NCBI GenBank assembly: GCA_017466365.1
Contig: JAFTUG010000016.1
Coordinates: 372,001 to 436,000 of the forward strand
Reading direction: 5' to 3'
Source of the DNA: Clostridia bacterium
Lineage (GTDB): Bacteria; Bacillota; Clostridia; Oscillospirales; Acutalibacteraceae
DNA length: 64,000 nt
Shown here: piece by piece, positions 7,785-16,153 of the stretch
Layout: every line of letters begins with the position of its first letter
Position numbering within the stretch: the stretch's first letter is position 1
Program-made: the position numbers and the translations under genes
Notes under the pieces: generated by a model
What the model saw: only the letters and a program-made list of their open reading frames with translations
Told to the model about the DNA's origin: nothing
Database searches by the model: none

Positions 7785-9203
7785 ATGGAAAACATTTTTC
7801 GCAAGCCTCATATAAAAGGCTTCGTTCCGTATGCACTCGCAGCTTCTCTTGTTGGCATAGTTGGAGGTTTTACAGCTGTACTTGGTCCGGCTTTTGTCAA
7901 GGATTTAAACCTTCCTTACAACAATACGACATGGACTGCGCTTGCTATGGCAATGTCAACTGCCGCTTTTGCTCCTGTTCTAGGTAAATTAGGGGATATG
8001 ATAGGTCGAAGAGTATCCCTGTTAATCGGCATAGCCGTTTTTATGCTCGGCAATATTCTGACGGCAATAGCTCCTTCGTTATTATTTATGCTTATTGCCC
8101 GTTTTATTGTCGGTATCGGAACAGCAGCCATTGCACCTGTTGTAATCTCATATATTGTTACGGAATTTCCTCCCGACAAAATTGCAAAAGGTTTTGCTCT
8201 TTATATGTTCATTTCCAGCGTTTCGGTGATCTTCGGACCGACTCTCGGCGGCTTACTTATCGAATACTACGGCTGGCGTACCATGATGTGGGTATGTGTC
8301 GCAATCTCGGCAGTTGTTTTTCTGCTTTGTGCTTTAATAAAGGATAAAAAAGCATCTGTGAGAAAAAAGATAAAGAATTTTGACGGCGTCGGTGCTGTAT
8401 TTGTGCTGATTTTCTTCAGTCTGCTGCTTTGTGTACCGTCTTTCGGTCAGAATTTCGGTTGGCAATCCAAACTGTTTTTTGCGGTTCTTATTGCTGCTGT
8501 TATTTCAGGAATCGGACTGTATATATCAGAGAAAAAGGCTTTAAATCCGATTTTGCAATGGAATTTTATAAAGAGAAAAGCATTCATTCTTTCCGTGCTT
8601 GCTCTGTTTCTCACCCAAGGACTTATGCAGGCGAATATGACAAATACCATAGTTTTTGTTAACTACACACAGCCGCAGAATTCCGTTATATCGGGATATG
8701 CAATTTCCGTTATGTATGTTGGAATGTCTTTGGGTGCAGTAATTCTCGGACCTTTGGCTGACCGTTATGAGCCTAAAAAAGTGCTTGTCGGTTCATTAGC
8801 TCTTACGGGAATCGGTTGTGCCGTTATGCTTTTGTTTTCTGCAAATACTTCACTTGCTTTGCTTGCCGCTTCATTGGGCATACTCGGATTCGGGCTTGGC
8901 GGAAACGGCACAATATTTATGAAAGTTGTTCTGTCGGGTGTCTCTGCAGAGGATTCGGGTGCGGGTACGGGAACATACGGGCTTTTCCGTGACCTTGCTG
9001 CCCCGTTCGGAGTTGCCGTGTTTGTACCCTTATATACCAACAGAGCAGCAGCTCTCATAAATACAGGGACAACCGAAATTGCTGCTGCCATAGATTCGGT
9101 AAGATTGCTTGCCACGGTTGAAATTGTGTGTGTTGCTGTCGGAATAATTACAGTACTTTTTCTGCCTCAGATTTATAACAATAAAAAAGGAGCAAAAACA
9201 TGA
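7785..9203 (+). CDS. MFS transporter
   Basis: A roughly 472-residue major facilitator transporter with about fourteen hydrophobic segments, which suggests the DHA2-like branch of drug/proton antiporters. The loop 2-3 signature appears as GKLGDMIGRR, and GADRYEPKK-like sequence recurs in the second half. I start at the ATG at 7785 (MENIFRKP) with a GGAAG site; an in-frame TTG fifteen bases earlier is less likely. Its last four bases overlap the start of the SDR gene, so both are co-translated. The substrate cannot be told from sequence; export linked to the oxidoreductase product is possible. Confidence 0.87.
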   Translation: MENIFRKPHIKGFVPYALAASLVGIVGGFTAVLGPAFVKDLNLPYNNTTWTALAMAMSTAAFAPVLGKLGDMIGRRVSLLIGIAVFMLGNILTAIAPSLLFMLIARFIVGIGTAAIAPVVISYIVTEFPPDKIAKGFALYMFISSVSVIFGPTLGGLLIEYYGWRTMMWVCVAISAVVFLLCALIKDKKASVRKKIKNFDGVGAVFVLIFFSLLLCVPSFGQNFGWQSKLFFAVLIAAVISGIGLYISEKKALNPILQWNFIKRKAFILSVLALFLTQGLMQANMTNTIVFVNYTQPQNSVISGYAISVMYVGMSLGAVILGPLADRYEPKKVLVGSLALTGIGCAVMLLFSANTSLALLAASLGILGFGLGGNGTIFMKVVLSGVSAEDSGAGTGTYGLFRDLAAPFGVAVFVPLYTNRAAALINTGTTEIAAAIDSVRLLATVEIVCVAVGIITVLFLPQIYNNKKGAKT

Positions 9204-9997
9204 AATTAAAAGACAAAATTGTTTTAATCACCGCATCTACCAGAGGTATTGGTCTGGCTTGTGTAAAAGCCTGTGCCAAAGAGGGTGCAACAGTATATAT
9301 GGCAGCAAGAAACCTTGAGCTTGCCAAAAAAGAAGCGGATAAGCTTATCTCTCGAGGATATAAAGTTAAATATGTTTATAACGATGCAAGCAAACCCGAA
9401 TCTTATATCGCTATGATGGAAGATGTTATAAAGGATGCAGGGAGAATTGATGTTCTTATAAATAACTTCGGCACTTCAAATCCGGGCAAAGACCTTGACT
9501 TTTCAAACACCGATATCGATGTTTTCCTTGATACCGTAAATATTAACTTGCGAAGCGTATTTATGGCGAGCAAAGAAGCCGTTAAATATATGGCAAAGCA
9601 AGGCGGCGGAAGTATTGTGAATATTTCTTCCGTGGGAGGTCTTGTGCCCGATATTTCGCAGGTTGCATACGGAACAAGCAAAGCGGCAATCAATTATCTG
9701 ACAAAGCTTATAGCAGTCCACGAAGCGAAAAATAACATTCGCTGCAATGCAGTTCTTCCGGGAATGACCGCAACCGATGCGGTTCAAGAAAAACTTTCTG
9801 AAGAATTCAAAGAACTGTTTCTTCGTCATATACCTTTTAACAGAATGGGAAAACCCGAAGAAATCGCAGCGGCGGCAGTTTATTTTGCAAGTGATGAATC
9901 GGCTTATACCACGGGGCAGATTTTAACGGTGTCGGGCGGTTTCGGCCTTGCAACACCGCTTTACGGTGATTTATCAGGTAGGACAAACCGCAGATAG
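9200..9997 (+). CDS. Short-chain dehydrogenase/reductase
   Basis: This 265-residue classical SDR has the Rossmann glycine motif TASTRGIG near residues 11-18, a INNFG motif (variant of NNAG) near 88, serine in ISSVGG near 142 and the catalytic YGTSK near 157-161. It oxidises or reduces an alcohol/ketone pair with NAD(P)(H). Length and C-terminal SGGFGLA resemble FabG/glucose dehydrogenase-type members. It overlaps the MFS gene by four bases and has its own AAGGAG site. A hairpin terminator follows at 10008. The substrate is unknown. Confidence 0.9.
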   Translation: MKLKDKIVLITASTRGIGLACVKACAKEGATVYMAARNLELAKKEADKLISRGYKVKYVYNDASKPESYIAMMEDVIKDAGRIDVLINNFGTSNPGKDLDFSNTDIDVFLDTVNINLRSVFMASKEAVKYMAKQGGGSIVNISSVGGLVPDISQVAYGTSKAAINYLTKLIAVHEAKNNIRCNAVLPGMTATDAVQEKLSEEFKELFLRHIPFNRMGKPEEIAAAAVYFASDESAYTTGQILTVSGGFGLATPLYGDLSGRTNRR

Positions 9998-10007
9998 GCA
10001 ATAATTA

Positions 10008-10044
10008 AAGAGCGGTGGCAAGGAATTCCTTGTCACCGCTTTTA
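10008..10044. terminator. Terminator hairpin after the SDR gene
   Basis: Almost perfect 13-base inverted repeat (AGCGGTGGCAAGG / CCTTGTCACCGCT) with an AATT loop and a T-run on the + side. It also lies at the 3' end of the TnpV-like remnant on -. Confidence 0.8.
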
Positions 10045-10421
10045 TCAGTTATAAATCAGTTCTGTATTTACAGTTTTTCTTGTTTCAATATTATTCATAC
10101 GAGCAACCCATTTCATTTGGTTATCTGCTTTCAGTTGTTCCGTTTATACTCTCATTAACTTCCATCTGTTCTACCGGCCGAGAAAACATATCCGTTGCTT
10201 GTTCATCAACCTCAACAAGATGAGTACACAATGTAACGTTCATAAGCATAATATTGAACTGAACTCGCTTGTAATTTTGAAGATAATGGAGGTATCTATG
10301 TTCCCATACTCCGAGCGGTTTGCTTCCTTTTCGGTGAGAATTCTTAATTTATTTTTTAGCTCTGAACAGCATCCTGCGGTTAAATGTTTCCATAGTAAAA
10401 ATCTTCAATAAAACCATACAT
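10045..10421 (-). pseudogene. TnpV-like transposon protein remnant (frameshifted), with a DUF6809-like start
   Basis: On - this stretch translates in pieces. From 10421 an ATG with a GGAGG site gives MYGFIEDFYYGNI and then a TAA. A second frame gives SKPLGVWEHRYLHYL and, further on, HLVEVDEQATDMFSR. A third frame gives EQLKADNQMKWVARMNNI and ends TELIYN. The latter pieces match the order and wording of TnpV proteins carried by Clostridial transposons (KPLGVWG..., HLA-IDEQA, EQLKAENQMxWV-MNNI). The first piece resembles the start of small DUF6809-like proteins, which is less sure. At least one frameshift and one stop make it a dead gene. Confidence 0.72.
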
Positions 10422-10502
10422 TTTGTAAACCTCCGTGATGGATTGATAATCCTTACAATTCAACCATTTTGTCTTTTGTTTTAACCGCATTAACATATAC
10501 GA

Positions 10503-10531
10503 TTGAAATATCCGACCGATTATGTTATAAT
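10503..10531 (+). promoter_or_regulatory. Sigma-A promoter of the flavoprotein gene
   Basis: TTGAAA at 10503-10508 and TATAAT at 10526-10531 are separated by 17 bases, 32 bases upstream of the start codon. Confidence 0.75.
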
Positions 10532-10562
10532 ATTTTAAAAGCCATAAAAAAGGAAGTCAGTT

Positions 10563-11927
10563 ATGAAAATAGCAGTTATTAACGGCAGCCCCAAAGGAAA
10601 ATACAGCATTACTCTCCAGACCGTTCTTTATCTTGAAAAAAAGTATTCTGAACATGAGTTCTGCGTTCTTCATGCAGGTCAGCAGATAAAAGCACTTGAA
10701 AAGAATTTTTCAAAGGCAAAAGAATTGCTTGAGTCTTCCGATGCGGTTCTCTTTTCTTATCCTGTCTATACATTCCTTGCTCCCGCACAGCTTCACCGAT
10801 TCATTGAGCTTGCAAAGTCAAACGGTGTTAACTTAAAGGATAAATACGCAACGCAGATTTCTACTTCAAAGCACTTTTATGATATAACTGCGCATAAATA
10901 CATAGAAGAAAATTCTCTCGATTTGGGTATGCGCTATATTCGCGGACTTTCTGCGGATATGGAGGATTTGCTTGAAGAAAAAGGCAGAGAGGATGCCGAA
11001 AAGTTCTTTGACCGTTTTCTCTGGTCAGTCAATGAAGAGATTTATACGTCGGCATCTGCCGAAAAAACCAACGGCAACATAATTCCCGCAACCGTTGTTT
11101 CGGCAGCTGAAGGTCAGAAAACCGATAAGGATATTATTATTCTCACCGATGAAACAAATCCCGATTCAAATTTGAGCGCTATGATTAACCGTTTCCGAAA
11201 TGTGTTCGGTTATAAAACGCGTATTGTCAATATCTCCGAATTTCCGCTTGCAGGGGGATGTCTCGGTTGCTTCCGCTGCGCCGTAAGCGAAAAATGTGTG
11301 TATAAAGACGGCTTTGATACCTTCCTTCGAGAGAATATCCAGAAAGCCGATGCGATTGTCTATGCATTTACTGTTTCTGACCACTCGATGGGTTCTCGCT
11401 TTAAGATGTATGATGACAGAAACTTCTGCAACGGACACAGAACTGTAACCGTAGGTATGCCTGTAGGTTATCTCGTTTCGGGGGGATATTCCGAAGAAAA
11501 CAATCTTCGCACGGTAATTGAGGCTCGCTCCGAAACCGGCGGAAACTTCCTTGCAGGAGTTGCAACAGACGAATATAACACTGATGAGCAGATTGATACT
11601 CTTGCAAAGATTCTTAAATATGCAGTTGAAACAAAGCATACCGCGCCGCAGAATTTCTGGGGTGTAGGCGGCATGAAAATATTCCGTGACCTCATTTATC
11701 AGATGCGCGGCATGATGAAGGCTGATCATAAGTTTTACAAAAAGCAGGGGATATATGATTTCCCGCAGAAGAATAAAGGTAAGTCGCTTCTTATGTATGC
11801 CGTCGGGGCACTTCTTTCAAGCGAAAAAATTCTTTCAAAAATGGGCAACAAAATGAATGAAGGCATGCTGATGCCCTATGAGCAGATACTCAAAAAAACG
11901 GATGCCGAAAAATCCTCAAAAAAATAA
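10563..11927 (+). CDS. Two-domain flavodoxin-like iron-sulfur flavoprotein
   Basis: This 454-residue protein holds two consecutive NADPH-dependent FMN reductase-like domains. The first (about 1-160) begins KIAVINGSPKGK, the phosphate-binding loop of the family. The second (about 190-370) has GGCLGCFRCAVSEKC, a compact CxxCxxC...C motif just like iron-sulfur flavoproteins that bind [4Fe-4S] next to FMN. The last 80 residues look helical. It is likely a cytoplasmic electron-transfer flavoprotein; the fusion of a cluster-free and a cluster-bearing domain hints at internal electron transfer. It is a single gene with its own promoter and the hairpin at 11940 as terminator. Confidence 0.8.
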   Translation: MKIAVINGSPKGKYSITLQTVLYLEKKYSEHEFCVLHAGQQIKALEKNFSKAKELLESSDAVLFSYPVYTFLAPAQLHRFIELAKSNGVNLKDKYATQISTSKHFYDITAHKYIEENSLDLGMRYIRGLSADMEDLLEEKGREDAEKFFDRFLWSVNEEIYTSASAEKTNGNIIPATVVSAAEGQKTDKDIIILTDETNPDSNLSAMINRFRNVFGYKTRIVNISEFPLAGGCLGCFRCAVSEKCVYKDGFDTFLRENIQKADAIVYAFTVSDHSMGSRFKMYDDRNFCNGHRTVTVGMPVGYLVSGGYSEENNLRTVIEARSETGGNFLAGVATDEYNTDEQIDTLAKILKYAVETKHTAPQNFWGVGGMKIFRDLIYQMRGMMKADHKFYKKQGIYDFPQKNKGKSLLMYAVGALLSSEKILSKMGNKMNEGMLMPYEQILKKTDAEKSSKK

Positions 11928-11939
11928 TTACAAAAATAG

Positions 11940-11964
11940 CTGACCGCATAAAATCGGTCAGCTT
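11940..11964 (+). terminator. Terminator of the flavoprotein gene
   Basis: Stem GCTGACCG / CGGTCAGC around an AT-rich loop, 12 bases after the stop; the T-run is weak. Confidence 0.6.
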
Positions 11965-12243
11965 ATACTTTAATAAACAGTAACACATAAGTCTGAAATG
12001 CAAAAATATCACGCACAGTCGGACATTTTTCTCTTTGACATACGCCCGTATGCCGGCATCGAAGAAATGCCCGACTGTACGCAATCTGTTGCATTTCAGA
12101 TGCGAAGCAGTTTTGAAAGAGTAGATTTTTGACTCGGCAAGGCAAAAATCTGCGGAAATACGATGCTATTTCGAGGATTTTTAACGAAGCCGTGGCGGAA
12201 AGATACCTTTCAAAACCTTATGGCTTACTGTTCATTAAAGTAT
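11965..12243. mobile_element. MITE-like element of about 279 bp
   Basis: The ends are 27-base terminal inverted repeats, 11965-11991 and 12217-12243, identical at 24 positions (ATACTTTAAT...CATAAG). Inside are two more nested inverted pairs: TCTGAAATGCAA (11992-12003) with 12089-12100, and CAGTCGGACATTT (12016-12028) with 12065-12077, so much of the element can fold on itself. A separate hairpin has a perfect nine-base stem (12123-12151). There is no coding capacity. The right end touches the stop codon of the lipoprotein gene. It looks like a non-autonomous transposon; the mobilising transposase is unknown. Confidence 0.7.
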
Positions 12244-13121
12244 TACTTTTTAAATCCGCCGTTTACGGTTATAACGTTATCCATAATAACCGATGTGGTG
12301 TCAACATCTTTTCCGAAAGCTTTATAATTATTAAGCCTTATTTCAACGGTATAGCTCCATGTTCCGTTAACTATTTCGCCTTTGTCGTTTATGAGAACTC
12401 TGACTCTCGGGTTTGTATAATGAATTGTTGTGTTTTTCTCGGAAATTTCAAGCGGAAGGCCCATATCTTTTAATTGATCGGTAACAACGCTTATATCGCC
12501 GACTGCTGTAATTGCATGACCGACAGACCCTGAAAGCGCATCGTCACGCGCGCCCGAAACCTGCTCGTGCATAACCATTTCAATCGCAATGCAGTTGCCG
12601 ATTTTATATGCTTTGGCTGATGCTGCATCCGATGCGGAAAGATTGCCGTATCCGCCGGTGATGCCGTCTTTTTCGGTTGAATTATTGGCAAGGAATTTTG
12701 ACATTATTGATGTTATGAAATCCATAACGCCTTCATGCTCGCCGTTATTTATGGAAATGCTTTTAAGCTCAATGCTTTGTACTGATTTTACGGCTGTGTT
12801 TGTTTTCTTGGCAGCGTTCTTATAAACCTCAATTATCTGTTCCTTTGACCATTCGTCAGGGTTGCCGAAGCTGCTTACCGTTACGGCTTCAGGCGAAGTT
12901 GTTTCTTCTGCTGCAACAACCGAAGAATCAGCCGAAAATGAAACAGCTGATGTTGCCGCTTTGGAGGATGTTTCATCCGAAACAGCGGTATATTCTTTCG
13001 CTGTTTTGTCCGTTGTCGGATTTTCGGCGGAGGGTTCAATATTGTTATCGCCACGGCAAGATGTTAATGAAAAAATCATAACAAGAGAAAGAATAATTGC
13101 GGTTATCCTTATTTTATTCAT
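12243..13121 (-). CDS. Secreted lipoprotein of unknown function
   Basis: A 292-residue protein with a lipoprotein signal peptide (hydrophobic 6-19, lipobox LTSC with the cysteine at 22). Residues 25-90 are a Ser/Thr/Ala/Glu-rich low-complexity linker, typical of a spacer crossing the cell wall. The rest is a soluble domain of about 200 residues with alternating beta-like segments. I do not recognise the family. Its stop codon abuts the MITE-like element, so the last residues may have been altered by the insertion. It lies downstream of an XRE regulator gene on the same strand with an 81-base gap. Confidence 0.72.
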   Translation of the reverse strand: MNKIRITAIILSLVMIFSLTSCRGDNNIEPSAENPTTDKTAKEYTAVSDETSSKAATSAVSFSADSSVVAAEETTSPEAVTVSSFGNPDEWSKEQIIEVYKNAAKKTNTAVKSVQSIELKSISINNGEHEGVMDFITSIMSKFLANNSTEKDGITGGYGNLSASDAASAKAYKIGNCIAIEMVMHEQVSGARDDALSGSVGHAITAVGDISVVTDQLKDMGLPLEISEKNTTIHYTNPRVRVLINDKGEIVNGTWSYTVEIRLNNYKAFGKDVDTTSVIMDNVITVNGGFKK

Positions 13122-13202
13122 ATTTTATCACCCTGAAAATAATACCAAGGTTAGGCTTTTTTGTCAAGGTGAAGCGAGCTGTGCGTTTTTGGCATATATG
13201 TT

Positions 13203-13712
13203 TTATTCAAGGCTGATTGTTACCTTTTCACCGTTTTCGCCGTCAACGGAAAGTATTTCGCCAACAAGACCTGTTCTTATGGCATTTTCAATTGAATTTG
13301 CCTGTTCTCCCGTAAGACCTCCGAATATTCCGCCTATATTAAGACCGAAGCGCACTATTCCGATGGGGAATTTTATATTTGTGGTTTTTCCGTTCCGTTC
13401 TGTTACGATAAGAAGCTTTGTTGCTTTTTTGCCCGAATAAACAGGCTCTTCATTTGCTGCTTCGGGAGCGGTATAAGCCGATTCTTCTTTTGTTTGCTCC
13501 GTTTTCTCCGATAACGGCATTACGCCGAGAAGCTCATCAACGCTTATTCCGAAAAGCTTTGAAATATCGGGAAGAAGTGATATATCGGGGCATGATAAAT
13601 TGTTTTCCCATTTTGAAACAGCCTGGGGAGAAACTCCGAGATTTGCCGCAAGCTCCTCTTGTGTTATACCCATTGCTTTTCTTCTTTCTGAAATGTTTTT
13701 ACCTAAATTCAT
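13203..13712 (-). CDS. XRE-family regulator with C-terminal extra domain
   Basis: A 169-residue protein starting with a classical HTH_3 domain (about 5-60: RRKAMGITQEELAANLGVS...KWENNLSCPDI). After a Thr/Glu-rich linker the C-terminal 75 residues contain a short ATKLLIV stretch and a Gly-rich NIGGIFGGLTGEQ segment. That tail resembles the small SHOCT-like modules attached to regulators in Clostridia, but I cannot name it. It probably controls transcription of itself and perhaps of the lipoprotein gene downstream. A GAGAAGGAG-type ribosome site precedes the ATG. Confidence 0.82.
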   Translation of the reverse strand: MNLGKNISERRKAMGITQEELAANLGVSPQAVSKWENNLSCPDISLLPDISKLFGISVDELLGVMPLSEKTEQTKEESAYTAPEAANEEPVYSGKKATKLLIVTERNGKTTNIKFPIGIVRFGLNIGGIFGGLTGEQANSIENAIRTGLVGEILSVDGENGEKVTISLE

Positions 13713-14051
13713 ATCTCATTCTCCTTTTCAAATTTTCAGCTTGGCCGCCTTCGCTGATTTCATTGTGACGGATTTTTGCCGCAAAATCAATAAACAAAAA
13801 GTTGAAATTGCTAAACCTATGGTTGTTTTGAGAAAATCAACTGCCGGTTGAGAGCATTTTGCGGAGCAATTGGCACAAAAAATCTTCCATGCTTTGCCTT
13901 TCATATATATAGACGAACGAAAGAGCCAAAAGGTTAGAGTAAAGTTGAAAATAAATTTAAAATAATGTTTATCTAAAAATTTACAATATGTTAACCGATT
14001 GCAGTGTGAAATAATATAAAATATAATGGAATAGATATTGGAGGGTTGAAT
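13713..14051. other. Intergenic region between divergent genes
   Basis: AT-rich stretch of 339 bases separating the XRE regulator (-) and the DUF5685 operon (+). Apart from the promoter at 13999-14027 I find no ORF with a ribosome site, no RNA gene and no clear repeat. Confidence 0.5.
13999..14027 (+). promoter_or_regulatory. Promoter of the DUF5685 operon
   Basis: TTGCAG at 13999-14004 and TATAAT at 14022-14027 with a 17-base spacer, about 25 bases before the start codon. Confidence 0.65.
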
Positions 14052-14945
14052 TTGCTCGGATATGTTAAAGCTTTCAAACCCGAAATGAAAGTAAAAGATT
14101 ATGAACTCTACAGAGGAATTTACTGTTCACTTTGCAGAGCACTCGGCAGAAATTATTCTCCTATAGCCCAGCTTTTTTTGAGCTACGATTTTGCTTTTGC
14201 GGCTGTGCTTCGTCTTGCAGCGGTTGAAAACGGCTGTTCGTTTGTAAAAAAAAGCTGCCCGTATAATCCCGCGAAAAAGTGCATGATATGCCAAAGCCGT
14301 GAAACCCTTGATTTTTGTTCGCATGCAATAATAATAACCGTTTATTATAAAATCCTTGATAATATGCATGACAGGGGAGTTAAGTCAAAGCTTATTGCAT
14401 ATCTGCTTTATCCCGTTATTTGGCTTATGCATAAAAAAGCCGCTCGTTTCGCACCTGAAATTGATACGATTATCGGTGAGTCAATGAAAATTCAGTCGGA
14501 CACCGAAAAAAAGAAAGATGTTTGTATTGATGAGGCGGCACATCCGAGTGCTGATGCTCTGGGGAAAATATTTTCGCTCGGTTTTGACGGAGAGAGAAAA
14601 AATTCACTTTATACACTCGGATATATGGTCGGTCGATATGTCTATATACTTGATGCCGCTGATGACCTTGAGGATGATTTGAAAAACGGCAGCTTTAATC
14701 CGTTTAAAGCGGAATATAACGAAATAAAAAATGAAAACATGAGAAAAGCATTTAATCAGAGAGTTACGGGTATGCTCAATCTTACCCAGAGCAATGCACT
14801 CGATGCTCTTGATTCGTTTGAAAAAAAGCGATTTGAGGATATCCTTGAAAATATTGTTTTGGAAGGGCTTACCTTCAGCGCCGAAAAAGTGCTGAAAAAA
14901 TATCTGTCCGATACGAAAGATAAAAATAATTATACTGTGGAGTGA
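14052..14945 (+). CDS. DUF5685 family protein
   Basis: This 297-residue protein matches the DUF5685 family of Clostridia, whose members start MFGYV-xPxKPELK and carry a cysteine-rich N-terminal third. Here that third has YCSLCRALG near residue 25 and CPYNPAKKCMIC near 75, likely a metal or Fe-S site. The rest is helical, with DAADDLEDD near 207 reminiscent of prenyltransferase-like acidic motifs. I pick the TTG at 14052 because GGAGGG lies six bases upstream and the product then begins with the family-typical M-L-G-Y-V; the earlier TTG at 14046 touches that site. It leads an operon with a J-like protein and a membrane protein. Function unknown. Confidence 0.75.
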   Translation: MLGYVKAFKPEMKVKDYELYRGIYCSLCRALGRNYSPIAQLFLSYDFAFAAVLRLAAVENGCSFVKKSCPYNPAKKCMICQSRETLDFCSHAIIITVYYKILDNMHDRGVKSKLIAYLLYPVIWLMHKKAARFAPEIDTIIGESMKIQSDTEKKKDVCIDEAAHPSADALGKIFSLGFDGERKNSLYTLGYMVGRYVYILDAADDLEDDLKNGSFNPFKAEYNEIKNENMRKAFNQRVTGMLNLTQSNALDALDSFEKKRFEDILENIVLEGLTFSAEKVLKKYLSDTKDKNNYTVE

Positions 14946-14952
14946 GGAGAAA

Positions 14953-15525
14953 ATGAGAAATCCTTATGAAGTTCTCGGTGTACCGCAAGGTGCGGGAATG
15001 GAGCAGGTCAATGCCGCTTACCGTGAATTATTGAGAAGGTACAGTGACGGCAGCAATCAGAGTATGGTTGATGAAATCAATACGGCATATGATGCGATTG
15101 TTATGGGCGGTTCTTCGGGAGGCTATTCCTCGGGCAGCTCGTCATATTCAAACAGCACCGATTATTCTGATATAAGAGCAAAGATTAATTCGGGAAGGCT
15201 TGACGACGCACAGACTCTTCTTGACGGCATGCCCGAATACGGCAGAGATGCCCAGTGGTATTATCTTAAGGGAACAATTCAGCAAAAAAGGGGCTGGCTT
15301 GAAGAAGCGGCAAAGAACTTTGCAACCGCAAGCAACCTTGACCCCTCGAACAACACCTATAAAATGGCATATAACAAGGTCAATAACGCACGCACGGGCG
15401 GCTACAGAACAGAACGCAGAGAGAAAGAAAGAGGCGGCTGTTCGGGCTGCGATATGTGTACGGGTCTTATCTGTGCGGACTGCTGCTGCGAATGCTTCGG
15501 CGGTGATTTGATTCCTTGCTGTTGA
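14953..15525 (+). CDS. J-domain-like protein with cysteine-rich tail
   Basis: A 190-residue protein whose first 55 residues follow a DnaJ J-domain (NPYEVLGVPQGAGMEQV...AAYRELLRRY...EINTAYDAI) but lack the HPD tripeptide needed to stimulate DnaK; RRYSDG stands in its place. A Ser/Gly/Tyr-rich linker (about 56-72) leads to a TPR-like helical region (about 80-150). The last 35 residues are very cysteine-rich (CSGCDMC...CADCCCEC...CC). Similar proteins accompany DUF5685 genes in Clostridia. It sits seven bases after that gene and eight before the membrane protein. Probably a scaffold or metal-linked accessory protein; the role is inferred. Confidence 0.75.
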   Translation: MRNPYEVLGVPQGAGMEQVNAAYRELLRRYSDGSNQSMVDEINTAYDAIVMGGSSGGYSSGSSSYSNSTDYSDIRAKINSGRLDDAQTLLDGMPEYGRDAQWYYLKGTIQQKRGWLEEAAKNFATASNLDPSNNTYKMAYNKVNNARTGGYRTERREKERGGCSGCDMCTGLICADCCCECFGGDLIPCC

Positions 15526-15533
15526 GGTAAAAT

Positions 15534-16067
15534 ATGAAACAAAGTTCAAAATGCGCCATAGGAGGAATTGTTGCGGCGGTATCGCTCGTTCTGATGATTT
15601 CGGTTGCGATAATTCCTTTTTTAACATATGCTCTTCCTGCCGTTGCAGGTCTGTTTATAGTTTTTATTGTTATAGAAATCGATAAAAAATGGGCTTTCGG
15701 AGTTTACTGCACCGTTGCGATTCTCGGAATGCTTCTTGTTCCCGATAAAGAGGTTGCGGTTATGTATCTCGCCTTTTTCGGCTATTACCCGATACTCAAA
15801 TCGGTTATAGAAGCGAAAACTCCCGCCGTCGTCGGCTGGATAATAAAAGTGATTACCTTTGCCTCAACCATGGCGGTTTCGTATTATCTTATGATAAAGC
15901 TTATGGGCGTTACCATTGACGAAACCGAAGAGTTCGGAATGATGGCATATCCGCTGCTTTTGGGTATGGGTACTGTTGCATTTATCATGTATGATATTGC
16001 GCTTACAAAAATGATAACGCTTTATCTTATGAAATGGCAAAAACATTTTAAAAGATATTTTAAATAA
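15534..16067 (+). CDS. Integral membrane protein of unknown function
   Basis: A 177-residue protein with about five membrane segments (around 8-30, 32-48, 52-68, 95-120, 135-160) and a basic C-terminus (KWQKHFKRYFK). No family is recognised. It starts eight bases after the J-like gene, with a weak GAGGT site, and is the last gene of the DUF5685 operon, so the three products may form a membrane-associated unit. Confidence 0.7.
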   Translation: MKQSSKCAIGGIVAAVSLVLMISVAIIPFLTYALPAVAGLFIVFIVIEIDKKWAFGVYCTVAILGMLLVPDKEVAVMYLAFFGYYPILKSVIEAKTPAVVGWIIKVITFASTMAVSYYLMIKLMGVTIDETEEFGMMAYPLLLGMGTVAFIMYDIALTKMITLYLMKWQKHFKRYFK

Positions 16068-16069
16068 TA

Positions 16070-16098
16070 TTGCCTTTTTTAAAAAGATGTTTTATAAT
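16070..16098 (+). promoter_or_regulatory. Promoter of the sugar operon
   Basis: TTGCCT at 16070-16075 and TATAAT at 16093-16098, spacer 17 bases, 55 bases upstream of the first sugar gene. Confidence 0.65.
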
Positions 16099-16153
16099 GG
16101 TAACTGTCGGAGAATGTCCGGCGGTTACTTTTATTTTTTGCAGAGGTATTGCT

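Noticed and set aside
10199..10411. 70-residue frame on + between the SDR and flavoprotein genes
   Set aside because: It lacks a ribosome site and family match, and the - strand of the same stretch carries TnpV-like coding remnants.
11890..12473. Several frames across the MITE-like region on both strands
   Set aside because: They run through the inverted repeats and have no ribosome sites; the region is explained as a non-coding element.
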